DNA of 64,000 nt from Malurus cyaneus samueli (lineage: Eukaryota > Chordata > Aves > Passeriformes > Maluridae), in NCBI GenBank assembly GCA_009741485.1, contig CM019217.1, forward strand, positions 31,038,061 to 31,102,060, given 5' to 3'. Under the pieces are notes generated by a model, which saw only the letters and a list, made by a program, of their open reading frames with translations, was not told the DNA's origin and searched no databases. The translations under genes and the position numbers were made by a program. Positions within the stretch are counted from its first letter, which is position 1; each line of letters starts with the position of its first letter. Below, piece by piece: positions 13,240 through 25,520 of this stretch.

Positions 13240-13580
13240 CCTGTTTGACAAAGACAGATTGTGCCAGACTAATCTGATAGCCTTCATTGGGGAGATAATT
13301 GCTTTTCTAGACAAGGGAAATAGTTCTAATCTAGACCTAATCTACTTGGAAGCTGGGAAAACATTTGATGCTTAATAGAAGATTATTAGTTAAACTAGAG
13401 AAGATGATTATTAGGATAGGAACTGAGAACTGGATAAATAGGAAGCTGACAGATCACCGACAACAGTGTAATAATACAGAGGAGATACTGTGAAAAGCAT
13501 GATCAGTCCTGAGATTGATATTAGTATTTTCAGCTGTGACCTTGGCTTAAAAAATTTTAAAAATGCAGATGAAATGCTCT
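13240..13580 (+). mobile_element. Ancient CR1-type LINE fragment (reverse transcriptase)
   Basis: Plus-strand translation, allowing frame changes and stops, follows the middle of the CR1 ORF2 reverse transcriptase. A segment reading QTNLIAF is followed by a DLIYL..GKTFDA stretch, matching the conserved palm region. A second stretch, LLVKLE, follows, then a decayed version of the block just before the active site, ending around CDLG at 13546. The active-site position appears as N-A-D-E at 13562-13573 instead of the family's F-A-D-D. Many stops and indels show a very old insertion, more diverged than the 57.9-59.1 kb copies. It cannot encode an active enzyme. Both ends are frayed. Confidence 0.7.
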
Positions 13581-14757
13581 AATGGGATGAATCTGAGAAG
13601 TTTCACAAGTCCTAAAGTAGAAATGATCTCAGGTATAGGGAGGTTAAAAATAGCATGTTGTATTTCCAGAGGAATTTCAGAGAGATCTAAACAATTATCT
13701 GTGCTGAAACCTGAAAGGGTTTTGATGTTGTACCTCCATGAATATGCACATTTTACATCAGTCAATCCCACTAACATTGAAAAAATTGCTCCTATAGAAG
13801 CTAAGTACAGAGCAGCAAAAGTGTAATTTTGATAGCAGAAAATGTCATAAAATAGCTCAGTAGACACATTAGTAATTGCATTTCAGTTGAATTCAGTTCA
13901 ATTAAGTGCTTTCTGTATTTTGTACTGTTTTTATCATTTGACAGTTTCTGTCATGTTTTGGGCTTTTTGTACTGTAAGAAATAGCTTTCCTTTCTCTTTT
14001 TTTTTTCTAAATTCTGTATTTAAATTGACACCATTTCATAAAGCAAGAAGGCAGGGCAGTAATTAACTCAAAAGCAGTAAACAATGAATGACCAATAAGA
14101 AACATAAGACGAATGAAAAAATGAAATAGCTAATCATACTCTTGGAACTGATTTTATTTTTTTTGGCAGGATGTAAAGTCTCCCACTAGGAGTGAAGCAG
14201 GAGGCTGCTGCTTGCTTGAAACTGGAATGCAATTGCACCTGAAGAAATGTCACAGTTCCAGGAGACAGCTGACTAACTTAAACTGACCAGTTATTTATGC
14301 ACACTCTTTAATTCTACCTCAAGTATAATTTTTTAATGGTTTCAATTTAATTTTTCTTGAGATGAACTTAAATAATTGATCTGCTTGCATCTGGCCACTT
14401 TGTATGTTTTTGTGTTGCTAGCAATAATATTCTTTATACACTTCTTTTGACTGTGTGATTATTTCATAGCAACAATAGTGTCATTATATTCATAATTCAT
14501 AATAAGCCATCTTGGGAAATACTGTTATGATTCATGACTAATTTCAATAAAACCAAGCTTACTATTGAACTGCATATCAAGTGCATTTAAATATTTTATC
14601 TAAACAGGTGTTACATTTGTTTTGATACATCTCATAATTCAGAACTCCTGCAAATGACAATACTGTTCTTTTGTTCCCAAATTTTAAAATTTTGTATATC
14701 TAGCTTTCAAAGGCTTTTAATACTTCTAATCCCTTAAAAATACTATAGTTAGCAGTC

Positions 14758-14785
14758 TTTTTTTTTTTCTTTTTTTTTTTTTTTT
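14758..14785. repeat. T-rich tract (28 bp)
   Basis: Eleven T, one C, then sixteen T. A simple homopolymer repeat likely to vary in length. Confidence 0.95.
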
Positions 14786-15820
14786 GCTATAAACATGAAT
14801 GAAACTACTGTTCTGACTAAAATCAAAGTTTATCTTAAAAGTTTTACAATAGAACCATGTGTTACTCTAACAAGTGACATTTAGAACAAATCAACATAGT
14901 TCACATACTTGATGTTAAATAGTGGATATAAGCAATGGTAGCTCAAGTAACTCACCTCCAATATATATTGTTTTAAAATGGTGCAGCATCCATAGGAAAT
15001 GCTAGAGCATTTCCATGCTTTGTCAGTCACAGTTCAAGTAACTTTTTCAAATTAAGGGCTACTGGCTAAATACATTTGGAATGCTTAAACATTGTGTAGG
15101 TAGATGTAGATAAAGATGAAGATCAAACAAGGATACCACAGATTTCTTGCTGCAGAAAGAAACATGATAACTTATCAGGCAATTTTTGGGTTCATTGTAC
15201 AGTACACTGATCCTGTTCACATTACAAATAAATTCCAGATATTTAAGAATGTTTCTTAAAAAAACCAAAAAACCTAAAAATTGTTACATGAGAAAAAAAA
15301 AGCGATTGTAAAAATCAGTTTTTCTCAATTTTATGATTTTTTTGTATATTCATCTCTCTTTTTAAATTACAGGATACTTTTCTGCAGGAAAATGGCCTTA
15401 TGAAGCAATACAATCTAAAGAACATTTATTTGATATGGAAGACAAGACACATGCTTAGAGATTCATGGAGTTATAATGTAACTGACTATCATAAACAGGA
15501 CACTCATTTGTATAAACGGTAGTAGTGACTTCCAAAGCACCCTAGTAAAGCTAGATGCCCAGTTAATTTTAATGAGTATTAGACTTCCAGATCCCTTAGG
15601 CAGCTTTCAAAATGTCAGCCTATAATTACCAACAGCTTGGATGAATGCCCATTGAATTTAATGGAAAGTCTCCCATTGATTTCAACGAGTTTTTGGATCA
15701 TTGACTTTACTCTCTGCACAAATATTTCTAAAGGGTTTGGATAGTAAATACCACATACTTTAGAAACACTACAATGCATATTATAGCTTCACTTTCAGTA
15801 TATTGAACTGCTTGCAAAGC

Positions 15821-15845
15821 AAAAAAAAAAAAAAAAAAAAAAAAA
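15821..15845. repeat. 25-base poly(A) tract
   Basis: Uninterrupted A run followed by CAACAAAAAG. No preceding retroposed sequence or flanking target duplication is recognised. The minus-strand frame across it has a string of phenylalanines and is an artefact. Confidence 0.95.
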
Positions 15846-16960
15846 CAACAAAAAGATTATGAGAAGCCATAAAATTGCAGACCTATTATAAAATTTGGTG
15901 GGAAATGTAACATTAAAAACAAAGAAATGCAATTCCACTTCTGAGCTGGTCAGGACTGTTTTACAGAATTGTGTTAGCTGACAAAAGCAAGTGAACCAAA
16001 ACAGAGGCTTTTGCAAGGAATGGCTGACTTTCAGGAATGTAACTGTTGGTAGGGAATGTTTTTTAAGGTTCTGAAATGTTAAGACTAGTTCCTTTTAACA
16101 GTTTCTAAGTAATGAATATTTGCTTTGGTTTCTTCTGCTTGAAACTTCATTCTAATTGTAGAAACAGAGGTTATTAAAAAGGAATTTTTTTTTTAAATTA
16201 CTGAAAGAAAAATGACCAGAAAATGTAAAGTTTAATTTAGCATGAGAGAAGAACAGTTCCCTACATAACTCTCATCAAAAGTTTTTCTGTCTCTATCACT
16301 AAGCTATGTTTTAGCTGCTTGCACATCTACCTTCCCATATCTAGATATTCAGGAGTCATTTTGCTACAGACACACTAAAAGCCTTAGGCATGAATTGCTG
16401 GCAAAGTCACAAACAATACAAACAAAGGTGATTTTACTGTGGAGGTCCTTGTGAGACAGCAATCCAAGCAGGTGGCTCAGCCCCAGGAACACAAAATGAG
16501 AGATGGCATCTGGTTTATCACCATGCTATAATAAAATGCTGGTAGCCAGATGCAGAGTCCCAAACAGGGGGTTCACATGCAGGAGCAGAGAGGGCTTCAC
16601 ACACTTTGGGGAAAGAAAAAGGAGACAAAAAAGCAGGATATGGGGTGAAAATACCACAAGTAATGGTTAAATACATTTAATATAGAAATAAGCACTATGA
16701 GAAGAGTCATAAATTTCATATAGCCACAGTGAAAAATCACTCATTTGGAAATTAGCTTTTATTTGGAACCACAGTATGCAGTAGCAGAATGGAGGGAAGG
16801 AGACAATTTTCTGTGCCTCTTCCCTTTAGACTGTTAATTCTGAGAGAAGATAATTTTTAAAACGTAGCAGACAAATGTTAACATTGTTTCTAAAGCTCAG
16901 ACTTTTAATTAGACTTGAGTTTTAATTAGTTGCTGCAAACTTGTATACACACATGCACAC

Positions 16961-16962
<2 letters not shown>

Positions 16963-16991
<29 letters not shown>
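16963..16991. repeat. (AC)n microsatellite
   Basis: About 14 uninterrupted AC units, flanked on both sides by imperfect CA-rich sequence with ATGCAC interruptions (16944-17010). A dinucleotide repeat of this length is normally polymorphic. Confidence 0.97.
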
Positions 16992-16993
<2 letters not shown>

Positions 16994-17210
16994 CACATGC
17001 ACACAAACAGATGAAACTGCATTAAAACAGAATTATTGCAATGAGGCTGTCAAACCTCTGGGATTTAGCCAGTGATTGTTATTTAACATAGCTGTACAAG
17101 ACACTGAAGATATAGTTCTGCTCTATACAAAATAAAATGCAGATCTGTTAAGAAATTGAAACTCAGGACTAGAAACACAATAGGAATGCAGGATAAAAGT
17201 CACACGATTA

Positions 17211-17247
17211 GAAAAAAAAAAAAGAAAAAAAAGGAAAAAAGAGAGAG
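17211..17247. repeat. Purine tract (A-rich, GAGAGAG end)
   Basis: An unbroken run of 37 purines, mainly A with single or double G, ending in GAGAGAG. A low-complexity repeat. Confidence 0.9.
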
Positions 17248-17555
17248 TTTAATAATAAGATTTAAAGTTGATCTTATGGTGTCTCTGAAAACAGATGTGA
17301 CCTTGACTGGTAAGAACATGTGGGATTAAGAGAAGCCTAAATATCAGTGTACTTATAACTAAGAGGACAATGCTTGCATAGCAGGTTATTTTCACAGATT
17401 ATGAAACTGCTTGAAAAAAAATCAGATAAAGTATTTCCTTCAATCTGTGCCTAACATGGTGTTCCTTCTTTGTTTGTTTTCAAAATAAAGCATCTTAACT
17501 AGAATATCCAAATAAATTCTGTGAAATCTGAGTTCAAAAACTAGTAGAGATAAAC

Positions 17556-17609
17556 TTAAAGATTTTGACAGTCTTCATCAGGTTTTGGCTTGTCTCCATT
17601 CTTGAGAAA
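17556..17609 (-). other. Weak candidate terminal exon (17 codons)
   Basis: On the minus strand a strong acceptor-like signal (a pyrimidine-rich run ending TTTTTATCAG) is followed at once by 17 open codons reading FLKNGDKPKPDEDCQNL and then TAA. The peptide is hydrophilic and not low-complexity, but I do not recognise it. I see no matching upstream exon or donor at higher coordinates and no clear AATAAA close downstream on this strand. With only 17 codons, chance is the more likely explanation. Confidence 0.12.
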
Positions 17610-20600
17610 CTGATAAAAAGAAAAGAAATTACATTTTTTACCATTTTTATTTTTCAAACTAATTTAATTTTCATGAATGAGATAAATAAATGTTCCTTTA
17701 AGAAACTGAAGAAATCATCTTTTTGAAAAAGTTGCTGAAAACCAAAAAGGTATTTTTAAGAAGTGATGGATGCATAGGAAAGTCCCTTTCTTAAACCAAA
17801 GCAAACTAAATGAAAAAAAAGCATTTCCATCTTTCATATAAGGAAAGTATAAATCAAACACAACCAAAAAGATGCAACCCACACTAATGATACATTTCAA
17901 CAGTTCAAAGCAGTGTTTATTTCTGCTTGGCAGTCAGAAAATTATTAGGATTTTTTTTTTCTTGAAATTACCTCAATAGAAACAATGCCTGTTAACAATG
18001 AAGTCAAAGCTAATCTTGAGCTAAAGGGAGATTTGATGGAGGATAGCAGTAAGAAGATTTCATGGTCACTCAGTAAAATAGAATCTCATTGCAGTCTTGG
18101 CACTCCCATAAGGAACAGCATTAGTGTTTTAATCCAGATCAGGCTTGTGCTTTTGAACTGATGCTCCTCGATTCTCCCCACATACAGCACTTTGCTGTGC
18201 CGTGGAGTATTCCAGGAGTGAAGGAGAAGATAAAGCTGAACTAAAACTCCTCTCCAGGCTGTGCACAATGAGTTTGAACTGCAAGTGAGCCCTCAGTCCT
18301 GGTGACCAGGAAGAGAGCCGGTGCAAAGCCCAGAAAATCCCAAGGAGCTGGATGAGGGTTCTCCACGCCCGCTCTTTCAGTCTCTAGACCAGTTCCTGCT
18401 GTGTCACTGCCCTCACTGCTGTAGGCATGGCCTTGGAAATCCATCTGTACAACTCAATCTGATTCTCTCTTGGACACAGCTGCTGGAGCTGCCTTTCATT
18501 TTAATGTTTTCATATGTATTTAATGCATTTTCTTGTTTAATGCATTCATAATGGCTTTGCATCAAGAACAATAAAATGGCAAGAAATAATCTACTCTTAT
18601 ATTGTTGCATTTTACTGCTCACTTAAATGAATGAGAGATTATTTCTGAACATTTAGATAGTTCAAATAGAAATTAATTGGATTTTGAATATTTCTCTTAT
18701 TTAATCACCTAAATATTGATTCTATTGTTTGTCTCTTCCAGCTGTAAAACAAAAAAGTTGCTTTGTCTACATTGTATGTGTGTTTATGAGTGAGAAACAG
18801 AAAGATAAGTTTTCCAAGTGATTATTTTCCAAACTCAGATTTATTTTGCAGTATCTTCACTTCCACTATTCAGTCAAGATTATTTTCCCAAAATACAGCA
18901 GATTTCTACCTAATAAAAACTTGTTTAAGGAAAACAAGTATAAAATCACCATGACAGATTTGAAAATCTTCCATCTATTCACAATAAATCACAGGTAGAG
19001 AAGTGAACGCAGTTTATTAGAGACTATTTTTCTTCCAAGATAGAAAGTTGTATGCTCACATAATTATCTCTTTGCAATAAACTGTCAATTTTGATGTATT
19101 TTTGTCAAGAATATCAGACCAGTATAAAATCAGGTGTTCCAAACACCATAAAATAATATTGTTCTAATTCTGTTGAAAGGCTGTTTTTCAAATTTGTTAC
19201 AGATATTAATAGCAAAAGTAAAATATGCAAATCAGTGATGAAACTTTAATTTATATTAAAACGTAACATATGGTTACTTAAAATATATTTTTCCCTGAAT
19301 AATTTACTAGTAGAAATTATTTTATTTTTATGCTAGATCAGAATAAAACCATATATAATGGAATTTTCTACAATACAGAAATGCCAGATTCCTTCAGGCA
19401 TACATTTTAATTGCTCTCAATTTAGGAATGCATTGTTTTCAAAATACTTGCATGAGAATTTTGTCATGTGCCTCATAATTATTTAAAGTTTATGTGTCAG
19501 TATATTAGTTCTAGATGCAAAATAGCAGCTCCCAATAATGTCTTCTAATAAGTTTCTTTGTTCTAAATCTTTTCTGTTCATTTTGTTCATGGGCCTAGTG
19601 CATTGTGTCTTTTTGCAATGATTTTCTTGTCACTAAATTCCTTTCTACCCACTGAGGACCTACTCTGGCCTGTTTAACAATTTCACGAAGCAAAATTGGT
19701 TACACAAGATATGTTGTCCTGCAAGAAACAGACATAGGTCCATGCAGAGTACACAACGCAATCAAGTGATTCAACACCACATCTTTCCTGGCTCTCCAAA
19801 TTTTTACGTAAAATCAAGTGAAATCACGATGTCCCACATATAATCTTTAATCTACCAATCTTATGGAATGTTAGTTGAATCAATATGGTCACGCAAATCA
19901 AGTTATTCTGTTGATGCAGCTTTTTTCTTTTTTTTTCACTCTTATTTATAAGATTGTGTATTCATTTTGACCCCATCTTGCTCCTTATTTTACATGTCGT
20001 TCTCAAATGTGATTTTTTTTTTGGCTGCTTTGCTGACTTTTGCTGACTTTTTAATGTTTAACCTAGGCTTTATCTGTGAAAAGATAGAATAGATACATGG
20101 AATGTTTTCAAATTTGCATCATGAATGATTTCAATTAGCCGTACCTCTTCTCAGGTCCATGTTCTAAGTTCAAGAACTGGATCTTCTTTATATCTACAGC
20201 AGTTCCTAATTGCACAGGCTCCAGTTGCTACAAAAGTTTTTAATAAAAAAAGTTTAAATCCCTACTCCCTTGCAAGGATTATCTTTCTTTTTAGTATTAG
20301 GGACAGGAAGAAAACACCCTGGCAGTGCTCTCAATAAGATTTACACTCAGTATACCTGATTGTCATCCCTCTGAGCAGCTCTTTTTTACACCACAGGTGT
20401 TAGGATCTTGACATCTTTATCAGATAGTATTGCTTATGATATTTGTCATATATTATCTATCAAGAATCCAGTACTCTGTATGTATTGCAAACTGTGTGCA
20501 AAGGTTACAAAAGCTAGCTGTGAGTTTGCTAAATTATATCATATTTAAGAAGCTCAATCCGAGCTCTTGATATGCATTTCAAACCTTTTTTGGTGTTTAC

Positions 20601-23600
20601 TTAACTTTTCTAGAAAAATATTTTCTTCTGTCTGTCTACATCCATTATGACCTAATTTCCTTACTCAAATGGGCAGATCATTTGGTCTTCTTCTCCTGTT
20701 AGACTGATTGTTACTGGAAAGTGTATTCCTGGTATCGAATAAAATGCAAAAAACCTGCCTGAAGATTTAAAATGAAAGCCAAATCTTCTTTTTCATCATA
20801 TTTGCAGGTAGCATATTTCAATTGATTAATTAACAGAATGCCTGCCTCTGCATTTTCTAGCTAGTATTAAGCCTTAAAACTTTAGGGTGTCATTTTATTT
20901 TTTTAAACTTTAAAGGATGAATTTTTATCTGTCTGAATCAAATTCTGCATGCAGAGATTAATGTCCTTATTTGAACAATAAGACACTGCAATTCTTTATT
21001 CATAAAATTCATGCTTTATCCCTCAAGATATCTAGACCATATGTATTATCTTGTCTTAATAATGTCCAACCTACTAAAGTTAATTTTTTTTTTCTTTCTT
21101 AGGTTCCCCCCCACCCGTTTTCTTTAATTGTCTTGATCTGTCTGTTAACAATTCATAAATCAGGGTATAGTTCTGGTCAACTTAGAGAACGAAAAAAGAC
21201 CTCAATGCCTCCAACAGTTTGCTCTTAGTGCTCAGGGTCACAAAGAAAAAATATTTTTAATGTAATTCAAAGGAATATCAGTAAAAGGGGAAAGAAAATT
21301 CTTTCTTCCTTGCTGCTGGTGGAAATTTTATGTCTGCTCATTAAGCTACAACAGAGAATTCAGGTAGAATGATGGCATATAAAAAAAAAAGTGCCTGAAT
21401 AAAAACCCCAAACCAATTGAATATACCACCAAAACACCTCCATGCTGTGACTGAACAAGTTGCTGAACTATTCTTCAAATTAAATATTTTATTTAGAACT
21501 GACTTTTATTCTAATTTTGTATATTAAATAAACCTATATAATTTGTTTGGTGACGAATATATTCATACAGTGTTGTCATTATTTTTGGGAATACTACTGT
21601 GTATAAATGTTTCCAGCACCTAAGAACACTAATTTTCTTGAGAAAGAATAACCGCTTTGTTTTAGTTCCCAGCTCTAAATACTCAAAAAGCAATGACAAT
21701 CAAGCTCTAAGGCATGACATCTGCTGACAACCTAGATTCTGCACTGCTGAGCTACAAAGAGAGATAAAAAGGAGAAGTCATCCTAATAACACTGTATGGT
21801 AACTGTGATGGCAAGAGATATAAGCAACCTTGCAGTGCTGTGTACAAACTCAGGTTAGTTTTTATTAAATCAGCTATTTCCTATGGGGAAGAATAATGAC
21901 ATTTTACCATGTAGTTTACGATTCTTCATATGAAATGTGATCTAAGTACTAGTGAGGATTTACAGATCCCATTCCACATGACAGAATCTGGAAAAACTGA
22001 GCATTTCATCCAGCCCACATTCAGAAGGAAGTGATTGCCTGGGAATATGGGAAGATACCATGGATGTCACTGCACTCCCACCTTCCAGTCGTGCAACAGT
22101 GGTGTGACTTGTCTCTTAAGGTGGCAACCTACATTAATCTCACAATTCATAAATTTAGTATAAGTAAATCTAAATGACCTGGGATGTCTTCAACTCTGGA
22201 ATACTGAGGAGAATGGGAAGTTAGGTATGATATTGATTTTTCATCCAAGGTATTTGATATCTTGCTAGTTAAAAGTGAGTTCTGTCCTGAAGCCTGCATA
22301 AATGCATCTGCTGAGCATAATCCATTTAATAAAGCCAGTTAATCTGTCCATGGCAATTTAAAAACCTCTAGCAGTGCAGTCAGTCCTTCAGACAGAACTT
22401 TGAAGATACTTTATCTCATCTCAAAGCAGTAGAAAAAGCAGGTTTGTAATTAAGGTATAAGCTGATGAATTGAAGTTATTTTATGTCTGTATTGAGAACA
22501 GTCTGGCAATTCTTCCAATGCTTACTGGTCTTTAGTATTGTCAAAGCTTACATGGCAGTTCTGGGTCAGATGAAGTTTCAGAGACACTGTCTATCAAATC
22601 CTTTGTGTTTAACAATGCAACAATTGAGTGTTCTGCACTTGACTGAAGCCAAAACAAATCTCTATACAAAGTACTGAGGATAGAAGGGAGCTATATTCAG
22701 CTCAGCAGTGGGAAGAAGCTGCTTTCACTCCACAGGCTGCTGGAGAGTCTTGCATGTGTGAGAGCCAGATTCCTCACCCTGCTTCAGGCAGGCATGGGGG
22801 ATACACTGTGAGATCTCCAAGACCATTAGCTAAGCAGTGCAGTGCCATGAGACCACCTATGTGCATGACTCAAGAGAGAAATACAAATGCATTGCCAATT
22901 TTAAGGATGCTTCCTTAGCTGCCAGTGAAATACATCACATTTTAAAAGTTTATGTTGTGAGGGCTAAACCCTTTTTGAAACTTTTCTTTCACCTTTTTTC
23001 ATTGAATGGCATTTCCGATCAAAATAATAAAGCACTGCTTTTAGTTGATGGGCTATCTTAAGATTGGTACTAAACTTATTGTTCTCAGCTGAGTCTCAAT
23101 AACACTTCTTGTGTAATTTTAAAGTCTGCAGCATGTCCAGATCTAGATTTTCATCCACAATTTTATTTTACCTGTACTTACTTGTTTAGGATTAAATATG
23201 ATCTAGAAATAGAGCTGGAAAATTGCTTCTAGACTAAGTTATTTCAGAATCTGATTTCCCCTCTGGAACTAAGACCATTTTTTTGAAAAAAGCATTAACC
23301 CCTGACTTAAATGGAGTGAGGGACAGAGTAATACTATAAAACTATATCTCAGGAAGAAGGAAGTAAATGGCTTAGAATGCATTGGAAATCTAATTATAAT
23401 CAACTTCTCTACTGGGAGACATAAGGAGTAGGATTTCCAGAACGGTGTAAGTAAGTTAACATTTCAAATTAATTGAGAGTCATACCTCATTGCAGTCCTT
23501 TTGAAAATCTCAACTACGCAAATTAGAAATTATTAAAACTTGCAATACAATAATATACCATATTTATTTCATTTTCTTCATAGATCAAATAGACTTTTTT

Positions 23601-25414
23601 GATAAAGGTTTTAAAAAGCTTTAAAAAATGTACTGCATTTTCTCACTTTAAGAAATCAAATATTCAAAATGTTAAACTGAAGTACAAAACAGTTTGAAAG
23701 TGAACAGAAACACTGGCTGTTCTTCATCATCTGTCAAACATTCAGTCAGGTTGTGCAAGGATCATGCCCAGGGACGTAGAAATAATGGAGAGAGCTATGG
23801 ACAATGCAACTGTGGAGATGATCACTTTCCTAGGTCATGCTCTACTCTACACTGACAAACTGTTTTTAACATCAGCTGGATCCAAGAGTTGTTACCTTTC
23901 CAGCATCCTTGCACCTGATAACTCCAGACTCTTGGAATGCCCTTCCAGTTTCTCTGCATCTGGACTTTAGGTAAGCTGTATTTACACTAGTTCTAGAATA
24001 GAATAACATCTTACAAGGAAGATATTCATGAATCCTCCTGATTCCAAGGTCCTTCTGTCAAAAGCCACCTGGAAATTTCTGACAGCAGCTTTCTCACATC
24101 TTTTAGATATCTTATTGTCTGACGCATCCATTGTCTAATTCATTCCACTTACCCATTATATTTAGTAAGTAGCAATGTGTAGACATGAATTTTCTCTGGA
24201 AAAGAACTAATATTTTAATTAATATATTGTTATAGACAATTTAAAATACTGGATATTTTAACTTAATATTCATTTCCATGATCCCACTTCTCCTACAGAA
24301 GGTAGTGCTATGTATTTGATGGAGACCATCATGTCTTTTTCACACAAACTAGATTTAGCTGGGGAGCAAAACCACTGAAATTGCATAAGTTTCTCTGAAC
24401 AGAGCTGGGATAAAATGCAAATGGTCTAGTATGCAGTTTATGCCCAAAGGGGCTGACTGATAAGAAATTCTTGAGAAACAAATGAAGCATTAGCAATAAA
24501 GCTGCTTCTTGTATTGTCACTGAAAATAAATCTAGTATCATCTGTAAATCAAATTCCAGTAGATAAACAGACTAATCAACTGATTTCAAAGAAATTAGGA
24601 TAAGCCGTGGGAATTTGAACAATCCAGATACATATAGGTAACAGAAATCTAATAAATAATGTAAGCTTCAATATTTTCTCTTTCAATTGCAGCTATGTGC
24701 AAGGCCCAGTGTTAAAAAGAGTAAAGGAACCTCAGAAAAAATCCATAACACAGCTGATGATTGTTCCCAACACATTGGAATTCCAGGGTCAACCTATGCA
24801 CATTATGGTACAGTAAATCCTGAGCACGTAGATTTAAAAAAGCTCTCTTATTTGGCACTAACTCAGAGATAATTTAGGATAAAAGGCCAGCTCTGCTCTC
24901 AATCATGCACATGTTAAACCGAGGAGTCTCACAGCCCTGAGGTAGTCTTACAACATGAGCCAACTAATATCAAAATCCTTGGATTTATTTTTGGGCTTAT
25001 CTGAAGAGATTTTATAAAGATGAGGAGCAATATGTTTTCACAATAATGTAGCAGATATTCTGTGAAATGAAGGTAATTTCCAGTTCACTTATAAGAAATA
25101 TTAACAGTTAGAAAAATGCCTATTGATATATCAAGCTTCCAGTTCAGAACAAAAACATGACTTTATCTTTATTTTCCTTTTGACTTTGATGGGAATAATG
25201 CCACAAAGAAAGCATGTGCGCAAGTGTCTTCATATGCTTCAGTTTGGGCCAAAAGTTATTCAGTGCATCTGGAGATTTTTCACTGAGTTAAAATAGATTT
25301 TGAACCAAGATCCATGTACAGCAACAAGGATTGTGTTGATCAAGTGAAAGGTAAAGTAGCATGTATGAAAGTCAGTTGAAAGTCAAATCTCCAAGTGACC
25401 TGGTCACTCACATT
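17610..25414. other. Unique noncoding DNA
   Basis: No gene recognised. The block at about 18080-18480 is GC-richer than its flanks and has overlapping open frames on both strands, but none looks like a known protein. I could not assign it to a repeat. A donor-like and acceptor-like pair is described at 23746-23970 and 24693 onwards. The rest is AT-rich and featureless to me. Confidence 0.6.
23746..23970 (+). other. Weak candidate noncoding exon
   Basis: A pyrimidine-containing stretch ending in TTCAG (23741-23745) precedes this segment, and it ends in AG followed by GTAAGC, a near-ideal 5' splice site. The next good acceptor, TCTCTTTCAATTGCAG, ends at 24692. The open frame inside (23764-23970) stops exactly at the putative donor, so if this is an exon it would fit a long noncoding RNA or an untranslated exon better than a coding one. 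Splice-like motifs of this quality also occur by chance in tens of kilobases. Confidence 0.12.
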
Positions 25415-25520
25415 TTGAATTGGATATTAGGAAAAAGTTCATCACTGAGAGTGGTCTAATGCTGGAAGAAGGTCTCAGGAGGAAGTGGTCACAGTCCCAA
25501 GCCTGTCAATGTTACAGAAT
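25415..25520 (+). mobile_element. CR1 LINE 3'-end fragment
   Basis: The run TTGGATATTAGGAAAAAGTT, followed by a TCACTGAGAGTGGTC segment and then AGTCCCAAGCCTGTCA, matches the region at and just beyond the end of CR1 ORF2 in avian elements. The characteristic gap between GAGGTCT-like and GTGGTC blocks is shortened. It is a 5'-truncated fragment of about 100 bp whose 3' terminus fades out near 25520. No target duplication is visible. Confidence 0.75.

Larger units (their letters stand above)
13581..17555. other. Unique AT-rich noncoding DNA
   Basis: No gene recognised. Contains T-rich (14758-14785), A-rich (15821-15845 and 17211-17247) and (AC)n (16963-16991) simple repeats. The 87-codon plus frame at 13563-13826 starts at the edge of the CR1 relic and has no recognisable homology. 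Confidence 0.65.

Noticed and set aside
13563..13826. 87-codon plus-strand frame
   Set aside because: Starts within the decayed CR1 active-site region and continues into unassigned DNA. No protein similarity recognised.
16440..16620. GC-richer patch suspected to be a SINE or LTR piece
   Set aside because: No terminal sequences, promoter boxes, target duplication or family landmark could be identified.
18080..18480. GC-richer block with overlapping frames, suspected exon
   Set aside because: No recognisable protein in any frame, and no matching pair of splice sites or known repeat landmark.
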